Assembly (NCBI RefSeq): GCF_964355755.1
Contig: NC_092671.1
Location: 10,551,001-10,615,000, forward strand
DNA from: Antedon mediterranea
Lineage: Eukaryota; Echinodermata; Crinoidea; Comatulida; Antedonidae
Length of the DNA: 64,000 bases
Direction of reading: 5' to 3'
The notes below the pieces were generated by a model that was not told the DNA's origin, made no database searches, and worked only from the letters and a program-made list of their open reading frames with translations. This document shows, one piece after another, positions 34,653 through 47,100 of this stretch (positions within the stretch are counted from its first letter, which is position 1; the number at the start of each line of letters is the position of its first letter). The position numbers and the translations under genes are program-made.

Positions 34653-36429
34653 CAGGCCCGTATGCAGCATTTATAATGGGGGGGTGCGAGCGAAGCGAGC
34701 AACAATGGCTGGGGGCCAGGGGGCCGCCAAGGGCCCCCGGTCAGGGTCCAGGGGCCGAAGGCCCTGGAAAAATTTGCGTTATTTGACGTTCTAAAGACTG
34801 ATGTAAGACTCTCTGTTGTGGCTTGGGCTAGTTGAACGATGGACACCAGAACTTAACGCTTTCATGATGAGGCCAACTCAGCAGGGGTGGCGCCAGGATC
34901 TTCCCGACGCGGGGGCTACATTCCCCGACGAGGGGGGCTATGCGAGCGAAGCGAGCATCACTAGGCTGAGGGCCAGGGGCCGCCAAGGGCCCCCGGTGGG
35001 GGTCCAGGGGGCGAAGCCCCCGGAAGCAACGCGTTCTAGCGTCATTTGAGGTCTTTTTAATCAGATTTAGGGTAGCCATTTTTTCCATTTTTTATAATGC
35101 ATAAATAAAATACTGCGTGCAAAAAAACGATGCGCGATGACTGTTTCAATCCATATTTTTCAATTTAAAAAATAAAAGTTCAAAGAAAATTTTGAAAAAT
35201 AGAGTTGGAGGTCCCGGAAATTGGACTTATTATACTTCAAAACATGAAAAAAACTATATAAGTCCCTATCATGGGTTGTGACTGAGCTAAGAAATGTTTG
35301 AAAAATAGAGATGTTAGGTCCCGGAAAATGTACTTCTTGTTCTTCGAAATATGACCAGCTTTATTGTTGGGGCTGAGCTAAGAAAATGTTTAAAACTAGA
35401 GCTGCAGGTCTTCAAAAAATTGCATTTTATACTTTGGAAACATCAGGCCTAGAGGCTTAAAAAACGCAAGCGTAGACCTTTTTCAGTCAGGGAAAAAAGT
35501 TTATTCCTCCCAGGTGTATGCATGCGTACCATCTGGACTTCCGAGTGGTGAGAAATTCATGACATACAGGATATTGAAAATGTAATAACTATAGCTATAA
35601 TGTTGGCTAAGCGAAAATGGCATGTTTTTTTGTTTAGTAATGGATGAAAAATTTATTTTAGGTTCCCCACGGTACAGAAGGTTACTTGTAAATTAAAAAA
35701 TTGGTGAACAAACGAACAATTAACATAATTCGTTTTTGCTGTAGTGTAGCGTACGTCGACGCAGTACACGACGTAACCGTCGGTAAACTTCGCCTGGAAA
35801 ATAACACATTACACATTTTGGTCCCTGGATGAAACTTGATATCACGCGTCTCGACCCAACGTTGAACGATTCGTACAAAGGGATACCGCCAGACAAGTGC
35901 GTACCTAGCTATTGTTTAGTAGTAAGTTAGATCGCTGGCAATAATGAATGCATATAAAGTGCATAATATCACTCTGACGTACTCTTACGGTCAATGAAAC
36001 GTCGCGGTTTTCTAGGCGCTGAAGCTAGCTACGAAGTGAACGCGAACGCTTTTTACTGTATATTATATTCCCCGACAAAAAGTACACGTGTTCCCTGACG
36101 TTAAGTTGTATTTCTCCAGCAAACACTTTACCGCGTACCGCGTACATGAAGCGCTAAGCTATTGCTTGTCGTCACATGATCGACTGCGCATGTTTTACAT
36201 CGAGTTTGTAGTCAGTTCAGATTCCGTAATTTAATTACCGGTATTTTTTCATTTTATATTAGCATATTTTTGTTTGTATACAATTGATAATGTAAATTTT
36301 GTATATATATAATGATATTGTCTTTAGTTAAACAAGACAAGAAAAAATACCAACCGAGGAAATAGTGGACCTTTTGGGACTTGGGGGGGTGCGTCTGCAC
36401 CCAACGCACCCCCCCTGGATACGGGCCTG
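34653..36429. mobile_element. 1.78-kb non-autonomous hAT-like element with 5-bp target duplication
   Basis: Ends CAGGCCCGTATGCAGC and GGATACGGGCCTG are inverted, flanked by ATAGG at 34648-34652 and 36430-36434. Near the left end two GC-rich blocks (34680-34765 and 34920-35040) repeat GCGAGCGAAGCGAGCA, CCGCCAAGGGCCCCCGG and GTCCAGGGG. Three AT-rich repeats follow between about 35200 and 35400 (GAGGTCCCGGAAATTGGACT and relatives). No transposase is encoded; short frames here follow GC-rich repeats. Confidence 0.75.
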
Positions 36430-36434
36430 ATAGG

Positions 36435-38270
36435 TATAGTAATAGACTAACATAAAAAAAAGGGTGAAAGATAACCTCTTACAGTAGCAGAGGTAACATA
36501 ACTGTTTTTGAACTTTACTTGATATTATAATATAATAATCTTTTGATTAGAATAGAAAGACCCAGTTGATACACCCACCACTATTCTTTATTTGTTTTGT
36601 ACCAATATAATACCTGGACTCTGTCTATTAATCCTGTTTGGTACAAAACTTTCTTTCTTGTGTGTGACTTTTAGTATTGATGTTAAACAAAATTTGGCAT
36701 TTTAAAGTCAAGTTAAGTTGTTATTTCCGTACAAATGGTCTATTGTTTCCTATGGTTCTACAATACCTCTCATACTTTCCCATATCTACAGTATTAAAAG
36801 TTTGTTTCATTGACAACATACATTTTTGTTAAATCATGGCCAATGCACTGTAAAAACCACAACATTTACATTTTAATTATTATTTGCAATTTTGTGTTGA
36901 ATCATGTGCCATTTAAAAAATGCAGACTATTATCAGTACTTAAAAGGAATAACAATACAGGACAAGTTTGTAAACTGGTTTATATAGACTTCCACATGTG
37001 GACTGAAAGAAAATTAAAAAATATATTTTGTATTTTTGTATTTCTTCCCTGAACCTTGCTGATTCATGGTATTGAATTATGTAACTTTATAATAGTACCA
37101 TGGTAGTCGTTTTCACAATCATGGACGGGATACAAAATGCTTATTTTGAATACACTTTATTAGCCCTCTACCACTGTACATGACTGGCAAGATTTGTAGC
37201 AATATAGTACCTGTGTGCACATGAATATTTGAACATTATAATAACATAACAGCTGTTTAAATTATAAAATGGTAAAAAGTTCTGTGATGTATTAATGTAT
37301 TGTACATTGGATAAAGAAATCCCAAAATAGGAATATAAGCCTGCAATTTGTTAAAAAACTGAAAGGTTATCCATGCTATCAACTCTATCTATACCTGATT
37401 CTACGAAATGCAAACTCTTTACTCCCTAAAATCAGAATTCCAAGGTTCCAATTACTTTCTAGTACTGTATTACTATGTACTCTGAAAGCCAAAGTTTCTG
37501 TGCATTTTTTTTTTTTTGGACATGCATATTTTAGCTGCTACTACTACTAACTGACGCATTTTATACAAAATACACAGATTTCTGTGACAAATGCCACAGA
37601 TTATTCACATTTTGAACTGGTCATTAATCTGTTTATAATCCACTGCCTTTACTTATCGTTTGCAGTATCCTGGTCGATATGGTATGGTCAGTATTTTAAA
37701 CCTATGTCAGTACTGTACATGATATCAGAAATGGATGGTTACAGATGGGTTCACAGTGGGAGGGTGTACAGTAGGAAAACATTTTCCCTTCCTATTTCAG
37801 TAGTTTTCCTGTTAATTGTCATAATAATTATTTAGGTTGACACTACAAGAAAGTAAATGGTTTTGCAAGAGAAAATTAATTTTAGATAAAAAAAATATCC
37901 ATATTCATAATAAAGTCTCAATAATAATTAAACAATAAACATTACAGTACATCTTTCAACTCGTGAAATATTCCAACCATTGCATAGAGTAAACAATTAC
38001 TATTTGTATAGTATTATTATGCATGCATTCTAGTCCCTGGACATATTACGATATAAATTAAATAATATGTTAAAGAATATTGTAGAAATTAAATGCTGAA
38101 TTGTCTTGCAGATTTCAATGATATACAGTTACATACAGTACTGTAGGTTGTTGACCTGGAAATGTAATTCACACTTTCAAGGAAATTTATTTTAATTAGG
38201 AAAAATTATTTTTAGAGATCATTTTCAAGGACAAGCTGTTGCAGTATTGTACATATTTTATTTCTGTTTT
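36435..38270. other. Intergenic, no gene seen
   Basis: AT-rich sequence with short chance frames only. Low-complexity TACTGTA/TACAGTA words become common toward the satellite array that follows. Confidence 0.4.
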
Positions 38271-38675
38271 ATACTGTATGTACTTTACTTGCTTATTCTG
38301 TTTTATTCCTGTACAGTACTGTACAGTATAAACACTTGATTGCATTGATTGCTGTATAGTGTGGCATTACTGTATCAATATACTGTATGTACTTTACTTG
38401 CTTATTCTGTTTTATTCCTGTACAGTACTGTACAGTATAAACACTTGATTGCATTGATTGCTGTATAGTGTGGCATACTGTATCAATATACTGTATGTAC
38501 TTTACTTGCTTATTCTGTTTTATTTCTGTACAGTACTGTACAGTATAAACACTTGATTGCGTTGATTGCTGTATAGTGTGGCATTACTGTATCAATATAC
38601 TGTATGTACTTTACTTGCTTATTCTGTTTTATTCCTGTACAGTACTGTACAGTATAAACACTTGATTGCGTTGAT
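38271..38675. repeat. Left part of a 109-bp satellite array
   Basis: About 3.7 copies of a unit containing ACTGTATGTACTTTACTTGC, TTCTGTTTTATTCCTGTAC and a palindrome CTGTACAGTACTGTACAG. It continues as the array at 40733-41655 after the retroelement insertion. Confidence 0.95.
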
Positions 38676-40732
38676 AAGATAAGATAAGATAAGATAAGAT
38701 AACTTTTATTGATCCTCAACAAGGAAATTCATTGCTCGTCATAATAACAAAGAAAACACAATAAAAACAAATATAGCATAAAACCATTCATATAAAAACA
38801 TCTAAAAAATTACAAGATAAAATTATCTTCTTGACTTCCTGTTGTACTGGATGATACCGGAGGGAATAAAGGATTTAGCAAATCGATTTGTTTTCACACT
38901 GAGGAGCCTCAATCTACCACTTGGATTAAGTTGGTCTATGATCACTTTGTGGAGAGGATGAGAGGCATCCGACTCAATGCGTTCGAAATCTTTCTGGAGG
39001 TGTTCTAGGTGCACATCGGTAAAGGAAGGCAGTTCCAGACCAATCATTTTACCAGCCCGACGGATGAAAGTTTCAAGGCGTCCTTTATTCCCTCCGGTAA
39101 CATTACCAGCCCAACAGGAGAGGCAATACGTCCAAACACTACATATAACGGATCTATAAAACGAAAGTAACATCAAATCACAGGAGTTAAATTTATATAA
39201 AGTTCTCATACAATACATTCTGGGATTTAATTTTTTGCTGATGTAGTCTATATGGTCTCCCCAATTCAGTTTATCATTGAAAACAATTCCTAGATACTTG
39301 TACTGGTCAACAATTTCAATTTCTTTACCTTTGATAGTGATTGGTTGAAAATTAAATTTATGTTTAGTCCTAAAATCAATGATCATCTCCTTTGTTTTTG
39401 ATGCATTTATTTGGAGATAATTATCGTCACAAAATTTTACAAATCTTTGTATTTCGCTACGATAATTTTCATCATTGTTTGAAACTATGAGACCAATAGT
39501 ACTAGTGTCATCAGCGAATTTAACAACGGGGCAAAGCTCATCATTTAAAGATCTGTAATCGGCCGTATACAAGGAATATAATTTAGGTGCGTTGACAGTA
39601 CCCTGAGGAACACCGGTGTCAGAGGTTACGATTTCTGACTTAACACCATTAATATTAACAAATTGTTTTCTATCACAAATGAAATTTAAAACTAAACGAA
39701 CAATCGGACGGGGAAACTCCATATTCAACATTTTGTCTGCTAAGATATGGGGTTGTATGGTATTAAACGCAGACTGAAAATCAAAATACATAATACGTGC
39801 CGAGTGGCCTTTCTTTACATTATCTAGATGTGAATACAATTTATGTAATTTAAAATAAATCGCATCACTGGTACTACGGAGTGATCGGTAAGCAAATTGC
39901 AACGAGTCTAACACTTTTTCAGCATAAGGTTGCATAATTTTTAAAATAATACGTTCCAATATTTTCATCGCGACAGACGTGAGTGCAACGGGTCTCAAAT
40001 CATTCATGCTGTTAATCTTAGGTTTCTTAGGTACCGGTATTATGCATGAAAGTTTCCAAATATCCGGGAACGCATGATAAGAAAGACACATATTGAAAAT
40101 AAATGTAAATATACCATCAAGGTGAGGAGAGCAGACCTTAAGTACTCGTGGTGGGATTCTATCCGGCCCAGCAGCCTTCGATGAATTGAGTTTCATGAAT
40201 TCGTTATGTACTGTACATCAGAAATGCTTATACTAAATTTGGGATCATCTTCAGTCACCCGACACAAGCTAAATAGGGCCTCTCTTTCTTTTTTAAAATC
40301 ATGAACATTAAAACGGTTATAAAATTCATTTAACTCATTAACATATTGCACAGTAACATTCGGAATCGAGGTGGGTGTATTACCACCGTTTGTGTAACCA
40401 CTCATACTAAGTTTAATACCCTGCCAAACTTGTTTCATATTATTAGACCTGAAGTTATGTTCAACTTTTTTCCTATAAATGTTCTTCTGTTTCCTTATTT
40501 CAGATTTAATCTCTCTAGTCAATATTTTCATACGATTAGAGTCGCCCATCTTAAAGGCTTTACGTTTCTCACACAACAGTAATTTAACGCCTTTCGTGAT
40601 CCATGGCTTGTTATTAGGGTAGATTTTCACTTTTTTAACTGGAACGCATTTATCAATACAAAAGTTTATGTACGAGCTCACTGCATAAGTAATACTATTC
40701 AAATCTTCATCCTCCGTAAAAATATCCCAATC
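38673..40732 (-). mobile_element. 5'-truncated, frameshifted non-LTR retrotransposon (Rex1-like)
   Basis: The minus strand encodes the endonuclease-RT linker (YPNNKPWITKGVKLLL) and a reverse transcriptase with KLNSSKAAGPDRIPP, YFDFQSAFNTI, TGVPQGTVNAPKLYS and the catalytic FADD, followed by a C-terminal ARRAG-type region (FIRRAGKMIGLELPSF). The RT frame spans 38823-40196 (457 aa). The upstream frame ends at 40193 with a one-base frame change, so the copy is broken. The endonuclease is missing where the element meets the satellite at about 40732. The 3' end carries CCTTGTTGAGGATCAATAAA and six TTATC units (38673-38702), a tail style known from Rex1-clade elements. Clade placement is an inference. 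Confidence 0.9.
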
Positions 40733-41655
40733 GATTGATGTATACTGTGGCATTACTGTATCAATATACTGTATGTACTTTACTTGCTTATTCTGTTTTA
40801 TTCCTGTACAGTACTGTACAGTATAAACACTTGATTGCATTGATTGCTGTATAGTGTGGCATTACTGTATCAATATACTGTATGTACTTTACTTGCTTAT
40901 TCTGTTTTATTCCTGTACCGTACTGTACAGTATAAACACTTGATTGCGTTGATTGATGTATACTGTGGCATTACTGTATCAATATACTGTACTGTATGTA
41001 CTTTACTTGCTTATTCTGTTTTATTCCTGTACAGTACTGTACAGTATAAACACTTGATTGCGTTGATTGATGTATACTGTGGCATTACTGTATCAATATA
41101 CTGTATGTACTTTACTTGCTTATTCTGTTTTATTCCTGTACCGTACTGTACAGTATAAACACTTGATTGCATTGATTGCTGTATAGTGTGGCATTACTGT
41201 ATCAATATACTGTATGTACTTTACTTGCTTATTCTGTTTTATTCCTGTACAGTACTGTACAGTATAAACACTTGATTGCGTTGATTGATGTATACTGTGG
41301 CATTACTGTATCAATATACTGTATGTACTTTACTTGCTTATTCTGTTTTATTCCTGTACCGTACTGTACAGTATAAACACTTGATTGCGTTGATTGCTGT
41401 ATACTGTGGCATTACTGTATCAATATACTGTATGTACTTTACTTGCTTATTCTGTTTTATTCCTGTACCGTACTGTACAGTATAAACACTTGATTGCGTT
41501 GATTGATGTATACTGTGGCATTACTGTATCAATATACTGTATGTACTTTACTTGCTTATTCTGTTTTATTCCTGTACAGTACTGTACAGTATAAACACTT
41601 GATTGCATTGATTGCTGTATAGTGTGGCATTACTGTATCAATATACTGTATACTC
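40733..41655. repeat. Right part of the 109-bp satellite array
   Basis: About 8.5 copies of the same unit as 38271-38675, with units differing at a few positions (GTATAGTGTGG or GTATACTGTGG; ACAGTACTG or ACCGTACTG) and one unit carrying a small CTGTA insertion. Overlapping open frames spaced 109 bp apart are artefacts of the repeat. Confidence 0.95.
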
Positions 41656-44124
41656 ATCTTTGGAGTTTGTTTTTTAATATTAGTGGGGCGCCTTTTTCTC
41701 ACAGATTTCCTATCTTTCATTGTTTACAAATTAATTTTACAGGAATGTCTATCGAATTATTATTATGAACAGAAATAGTGGTGTTAAAGAATATGAAGAT
41801 ATGTTACATACTTTAGAAATGTTTCCTCTTTTTTTTGTGTGTAGCGCATTTCTGGTATCATGTTTTTCACAATCAGGAAATTAAAAACCGGAAATTATGG
41901 GTGTGTTTTTACAATGTACAGTTTTTATTTACAATTATTATTATTACCTCTACTTAAGTCTGTACTGTAGTACTAGTAGGAATGTTATGTTTTCACCCCG
42001 GTACTGTTTGTTTTTCTGTGAACAACTTGTAGGCCTAAATTTAACTTGTTAATCCCAATCTTGTTTATGTTAATAAACAACTGTATCTTTTTAGAAGAAT
42101 TATACAGTAATTGTACAGTGTGGCACTAAGCATCTAATTTTGTGGTGTGAGACGTCATTTGTTAGGTTAAATAGGTTCATTTGTACAGCTGTTTGGCTTT
42201 CTTTCAGAAATAATGATTGGAAAACAATTCCCAGTGAGATTTCTAAAGATATTTTCAAAATACATATCCAAGGGAAATACTACATTTCCTTATAAAGATA
42301 TGTATAAATTGGTTTCAGACAGATCTCTATATAAGGTACTAAATACTCATTAAACTTAGAAAACAAAAGTAACAGAAGCTAATGATCAAAATTACATAAT
42401 AAGTATCTTACAGTTATACAATCAGCTGATTTCATTAATTGTTTATCTCGCTCTCGTTTTTTCTTCCTGATTGAAAATGTAGTATTAACATTTGCAAACA
42501 CTTATCCTTGACCTGTCTTCTTGATATGCATTAAGAATTTAGAAATATCAAATCATATTAAAAGTAGAAACTTTGTCTAGCCAAGTGCAGAGTAAAGTAT
42601 AAACCTAGGTCAATTATAATCAGCATTATTTTTTAAAAAACAACCCAGAACTACCTGAATAAAAACCATTAGAGAATGACACGAAAAATAAGTCTACAGT
42701 ATGCATACTCTGGCCAATAATCATAAGTATGCTACAGTATGTAGACGAGCATTAGTAATGATGAAAAATGCTGGGGGAAGTAAAATAAGAGCATAAGAAC
42801 TATAATTGTCGACTTAAATTTTAAACCAAAATGTACATAAGCAAGTTTCATTAATAGCTTAAGACAGTGGTACAGAGGTCAACAAGGATGCAATTTTTTG
42901 TCACTTCAATAAGTTTTTCACAATGAATAATTACAATATTAATTAGTAATAATTGTCTAATGATCTTTAATTGTACAGCATGTATCAGTACATTGTATCT
43001 CCCACCCCCTTCCTAGGAGGATAATTATCACAGTTTAATAATTAATCTTATCACTATCAGAAAATCCAATAGCTGAAATTGTGAATTACTGTATAAAGAA
43101 ATAAAGTTATTTTCCATTAAAAAAAATCAGTTTAATAATGATTTAAATAAAAGGTTGAATTCATAATACCATTTCATATCATATGTTTCCTAGGCTTATT
43201 TTCATTTTGTTAAATGTTTCCTGTTAAATTCTATTACTAACTATGGAATTGTGCATCTACTTGGGTATATGCAGACTTGACATAGTAAACATCAGGAGGC
43301 TGAATCCCATAGAGATTTATTTCGGAAGAGAATTCAAATTTGATAGGAAATTGGATTACTTAAAACACACTATGTACTGTACACTGTAATCATATTTTGA
43401 TGTTGCAAGTCTAGAGCCAATTTTGTACCTTTTTTTCTATGTTGACAGGAAACTAATATCTGAGATGGATAAATAGTTGACATAGGCAGATTTTCATCTT
43501 GATCACTGCCTAATACTACATTATTTGTCTGCAATCTAAAATGTTTGCAAACTTGGAATGGAATCTAGCAAAAATGATCTTATCTTTACATCCTTGTTTT
43601 CTTATTTATGAGTTTAGAACACCTCCTTGTTACTGTAATGGGATACTAGATACAAACAAGAGGCAATATGTTTATACACTAATTGGCCTTACATCCATTA
43701 ACTGGATATCCCGATTAAGGTGGACACTTTGTTTCTACATTGTCATCTCCATCATGGTACAGTAATACTGTAGCTTTCATTAAAGTACTGTAGAGTATAC
43801 ACTTTTTTTTTCTTTTTCATATGCATCCAACATCGAGCACAGACTCGCTCGCCAATTACAGGATGGATAAACTATTTTATAATTTATCGTGCTTATAAAC
43901 TAAGTCTCATTTGAGGCTTAGGGAGTGGAGTTAAATGATTTGTGAGTTACAACTCTGGCACTAGGTCAGGATTGAACCTTGGGATTGGAAGGCAAGCACG
44001 TTAACCACCAAGCTACAGCTTCGCTACTTTTATTAAATTTACATTTTTAATAAGTCAGTACAGTAAAATGAAATATTTTATTTTTTTTCTTCAGAAAAAT
44101 AGATTTGCTTAACACATCATTGGC
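41656..44124. other. Spacer or 5' region before the ITPRID gene
   Basis: No coding exon was identified. A tRNA-like SINE head lies at 43930-44022. Any untranslated first exon of the downstream gene could be here but I cannot place it. Confidence 0.4.
43930..44022 (-). repeat. tRNA-derived SINE head
   Basis: On the minus strand, GTAGCTTGGTGGTTAACGTG fits an A box and GGTTCAATCC a B box, spaced as in a tRNA gene. The cloverleaf is not intact and there is no clear anticodon arm, so this is a SINE rather than a functional tRNA. Confidence 0.55.
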
Positions 44125-47100
44125 ATGACAGAATGGAATTCTCAAACATCTCGTAAGTTAGATTTCATTGATAAGTAAATGAAAAACATTACAGATTATA
44201 ATATCATAACATGTTATTGCATAACAATAAAGTCTCTGTATGTGATAATACAGAAGTAGCTATATTTACTTGCTCTTTCCTCTATCAGATTTTTACATCA
44301 GGGGTTTGGCTTGATCTGCATTCAAAACAATACTCTGGTTAAACATCTGATATACCCCATATGGGAGTATACTGATAGTTTCATTGGATGAAACATATTT
44401 GAGTTACAGTATATCAGAGTTATATCACATTTAAACCATTATTGGTATTTATTAGTGGGATAAACACTAATTGTATATTTACAGGCCCAGTTTGGTCACT
44501 TTACATTCTTTTTTTGTATCTGGAAAAACATTGAAAAACTATTAAAGTGGTATAAATCTTTTGAGTGAGACTACAAAAGTAAAATTTAATTTAATAAATG
44601 TGAATAATTTTGTGTTTTAGTCATATTGTATTCATCAATATTCATTTGAAATTTGTATTATTTATTTACATAGAAATTATTGGAAACGACATCGAAGAAA
44701 GAAGAAGTAACGATTTCCTTGATAAGGAGTCTAACAAAGGCAAGGATACTGGGTCAAACAGAGTTATCAGATTCACAATAGATGAATTGGAATCCAACTT
44801 ACAGGACACCCGTTCTACTCAGAAACATAGACGACCCCCACCACCAAGAGAACTATTCAGAACAGATTCGAATATAACCCTTGATTCTGACCTGTCATCA
44901 GAACCACATAATAGTCCGACCGCCTGGGAGTTACCCTCTGGCCTTGGGGGCAGTAATCAATACCTTATAAACCGAAATATGATCGAAGTTGAAGCTAGTA
45001 AGAAAGCGACTCGTCGTAGCGGCTTTGCAAACTACTCGTTAGGATTATCCGACATCAAAGAATCATCGTTCGATTTCGAAGAGAAAGGTTCAGACTCCCA
45101 ACAACCAGTTGATTTACCAGCGGCAAAAGAATTTCACAGTTTTGACTTTGAGAAGATACCAAAATCCAGACCAATACAGTCTCCTAAATCACCAATCATG
45201 AGAAGCTCTTCATCCGATTCTTTTAGGGAAGTTTCCAAAAAAGTACATTCTCAACTGAAGAGGTCTTTCAGTACACAAGGTAAAGTAAAACTTTAATTTG
45301 TTTGCATTTAGTTTTATATGTGAGGGAGGGGAAAGGGAGGATAACACGTGTCTTTCAGCCTAACTGGGCTAAATTGCGCACTATTGTGGATGACCCATAC
45401 TGGTGAAGCTCTCACCAGTACATCGACTAACCTTCTACTCTTCCTATAGACACACTGGGAAAGTATACCCAAGCCAGATGTGTACATTTTACCTCCAGTC
45501 TTAAGTCTATTTATCTGTCTCCAGGACAATAATCCATGAGAGATTTAAACCTTAGAGATTTCAGTCACATTCATGAGTTAATTTATTGAATTAATTACTT
45601 TATTAAATTATGTAGTTTGATTATCATTTATTTTACGTATTGTAATTACCTACATAATGTAATACTTTAAAAAGCATGATTGAAAATGTTCATCTGGTTT
45701 GTAGGTATAAGTATATTGGAAATATTCTTTTTTTCAAACCAATAATTAGAAAACTAACCTTGACAGTTTCGCTACAGCTTCTTCAGAAATAAGGACGATC
45801 TATCATCAAACAGACTGACCTCTAGAGGGCCTATTCTGTTTAATGACAGGGTCATTATTTCTGAAGAAGCTGTCCGATCAGGACAGCGAAACTGTCAAGG
45901 TTAGTTTTCTAATTATTGGTTTGAAAAAAAGAATATTTCCAATATACTGTACTTTAAAAAGCAATTAAATCAAATGTTAATCATCCGATTATGACTATAG
46001 TCAATAAGTTTAAAATGCTAAAATAATAGCTACAGTATATTATGTTTATGTGATTAGATGTGCCATTTATAATTGGAAATAAAGTCACTATTAGTGGATA
46101 TTCTATAGATCTACAGTATTTCTTAGACACTTTAGTATTCTGTACTTGAATACCAGTTTCCATAGACAAAAAAAGAAACTATTATACAACTGGTTATTAT
46201 ACAGTAATGATATCTGTGAATTCACATTTAATATGTGATTATACTGTACAGTAACAGGAAGAGGGTGAAGATTTTATTTCCTACTATTATGAGTGTTGAT
46301 TGACTTTTGATAAAAAAAAATTACTGTATATCACATTCATTGTAAATTGAGCTGAAACACTGAAGTCTCTAAGATACATTTCTATAGTGTAGTTGTTGAA
46401 CAAGAACTACAAGATGTTGTTTCATTGTAACAGTTACTATTAATTACTTAGAAAATGTGGAATATTCATCCACGTCATACTTTGTTATGGTATACCTGTG
46501 ATCTACTGTATGGTTAAAAATATACAGGTACTATGCTGCTATAAAGGCATTTATTCCATAGTGACTAAATAAACAATATATATTGTTTCAAACTGAACTG
46601 TGATTTCAAGGAAACCTGCATTGCAGTTATTTCCAAAAGGGATTAAATAAATCAAGTGTAGAAACATAAAACAATTAAAGAAGAAGCTGTTTTTTTTGTA
46701 TAAAATAATAAGAAATTTGTCAATAGAATTTAGAGGGCAGCAAACATAATGATAATGCTTTTTTTCATTTTTTGTAAATGTGATGATTAAGTGTGAATGA
46801 AGTAACTGTAATAAATTATAGATTGAAATTCTGGTCTTCCAACTAGTTTTCTGGTAGGCTAATTTTCATTCTATATTTTAAAGAATGTTTTCGTACTAAC
46901 AAGACATAGTTTTATTATTGTTTTTAAGGCAATATTCCATTAAAATGAATTCATTCACTATCCTTCTTAAAGCTGGCAATCTTGTTCACAAGATGCTCAT
47001 ACATAAACACATAGTCTAAGTACACAAGTATTTGAGGATGGAGTTGTTTTTTTTGTTTTTGTCATTTTAACATCTGACAGGATTTGAACCAAGGACCCTG

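Noticed and set aside
34598-35088. Frames rich in Gly, Pro and Arg
   Set aside because: Products of the GC-rich repeats of the element at 34653-36429, open on both strands at once.
40844-41594. Overlapping open frames of 66-104 codons every 109 bp
   Set aside because: They are readings of the satellite unit, repeat with its period and have no start context or splice support.
43930-44022. A functional tRNA gene
   Set aside because: A and B boxes are present but the acceptor and anticodon arms do not pair, so a SINE head is the better reading.
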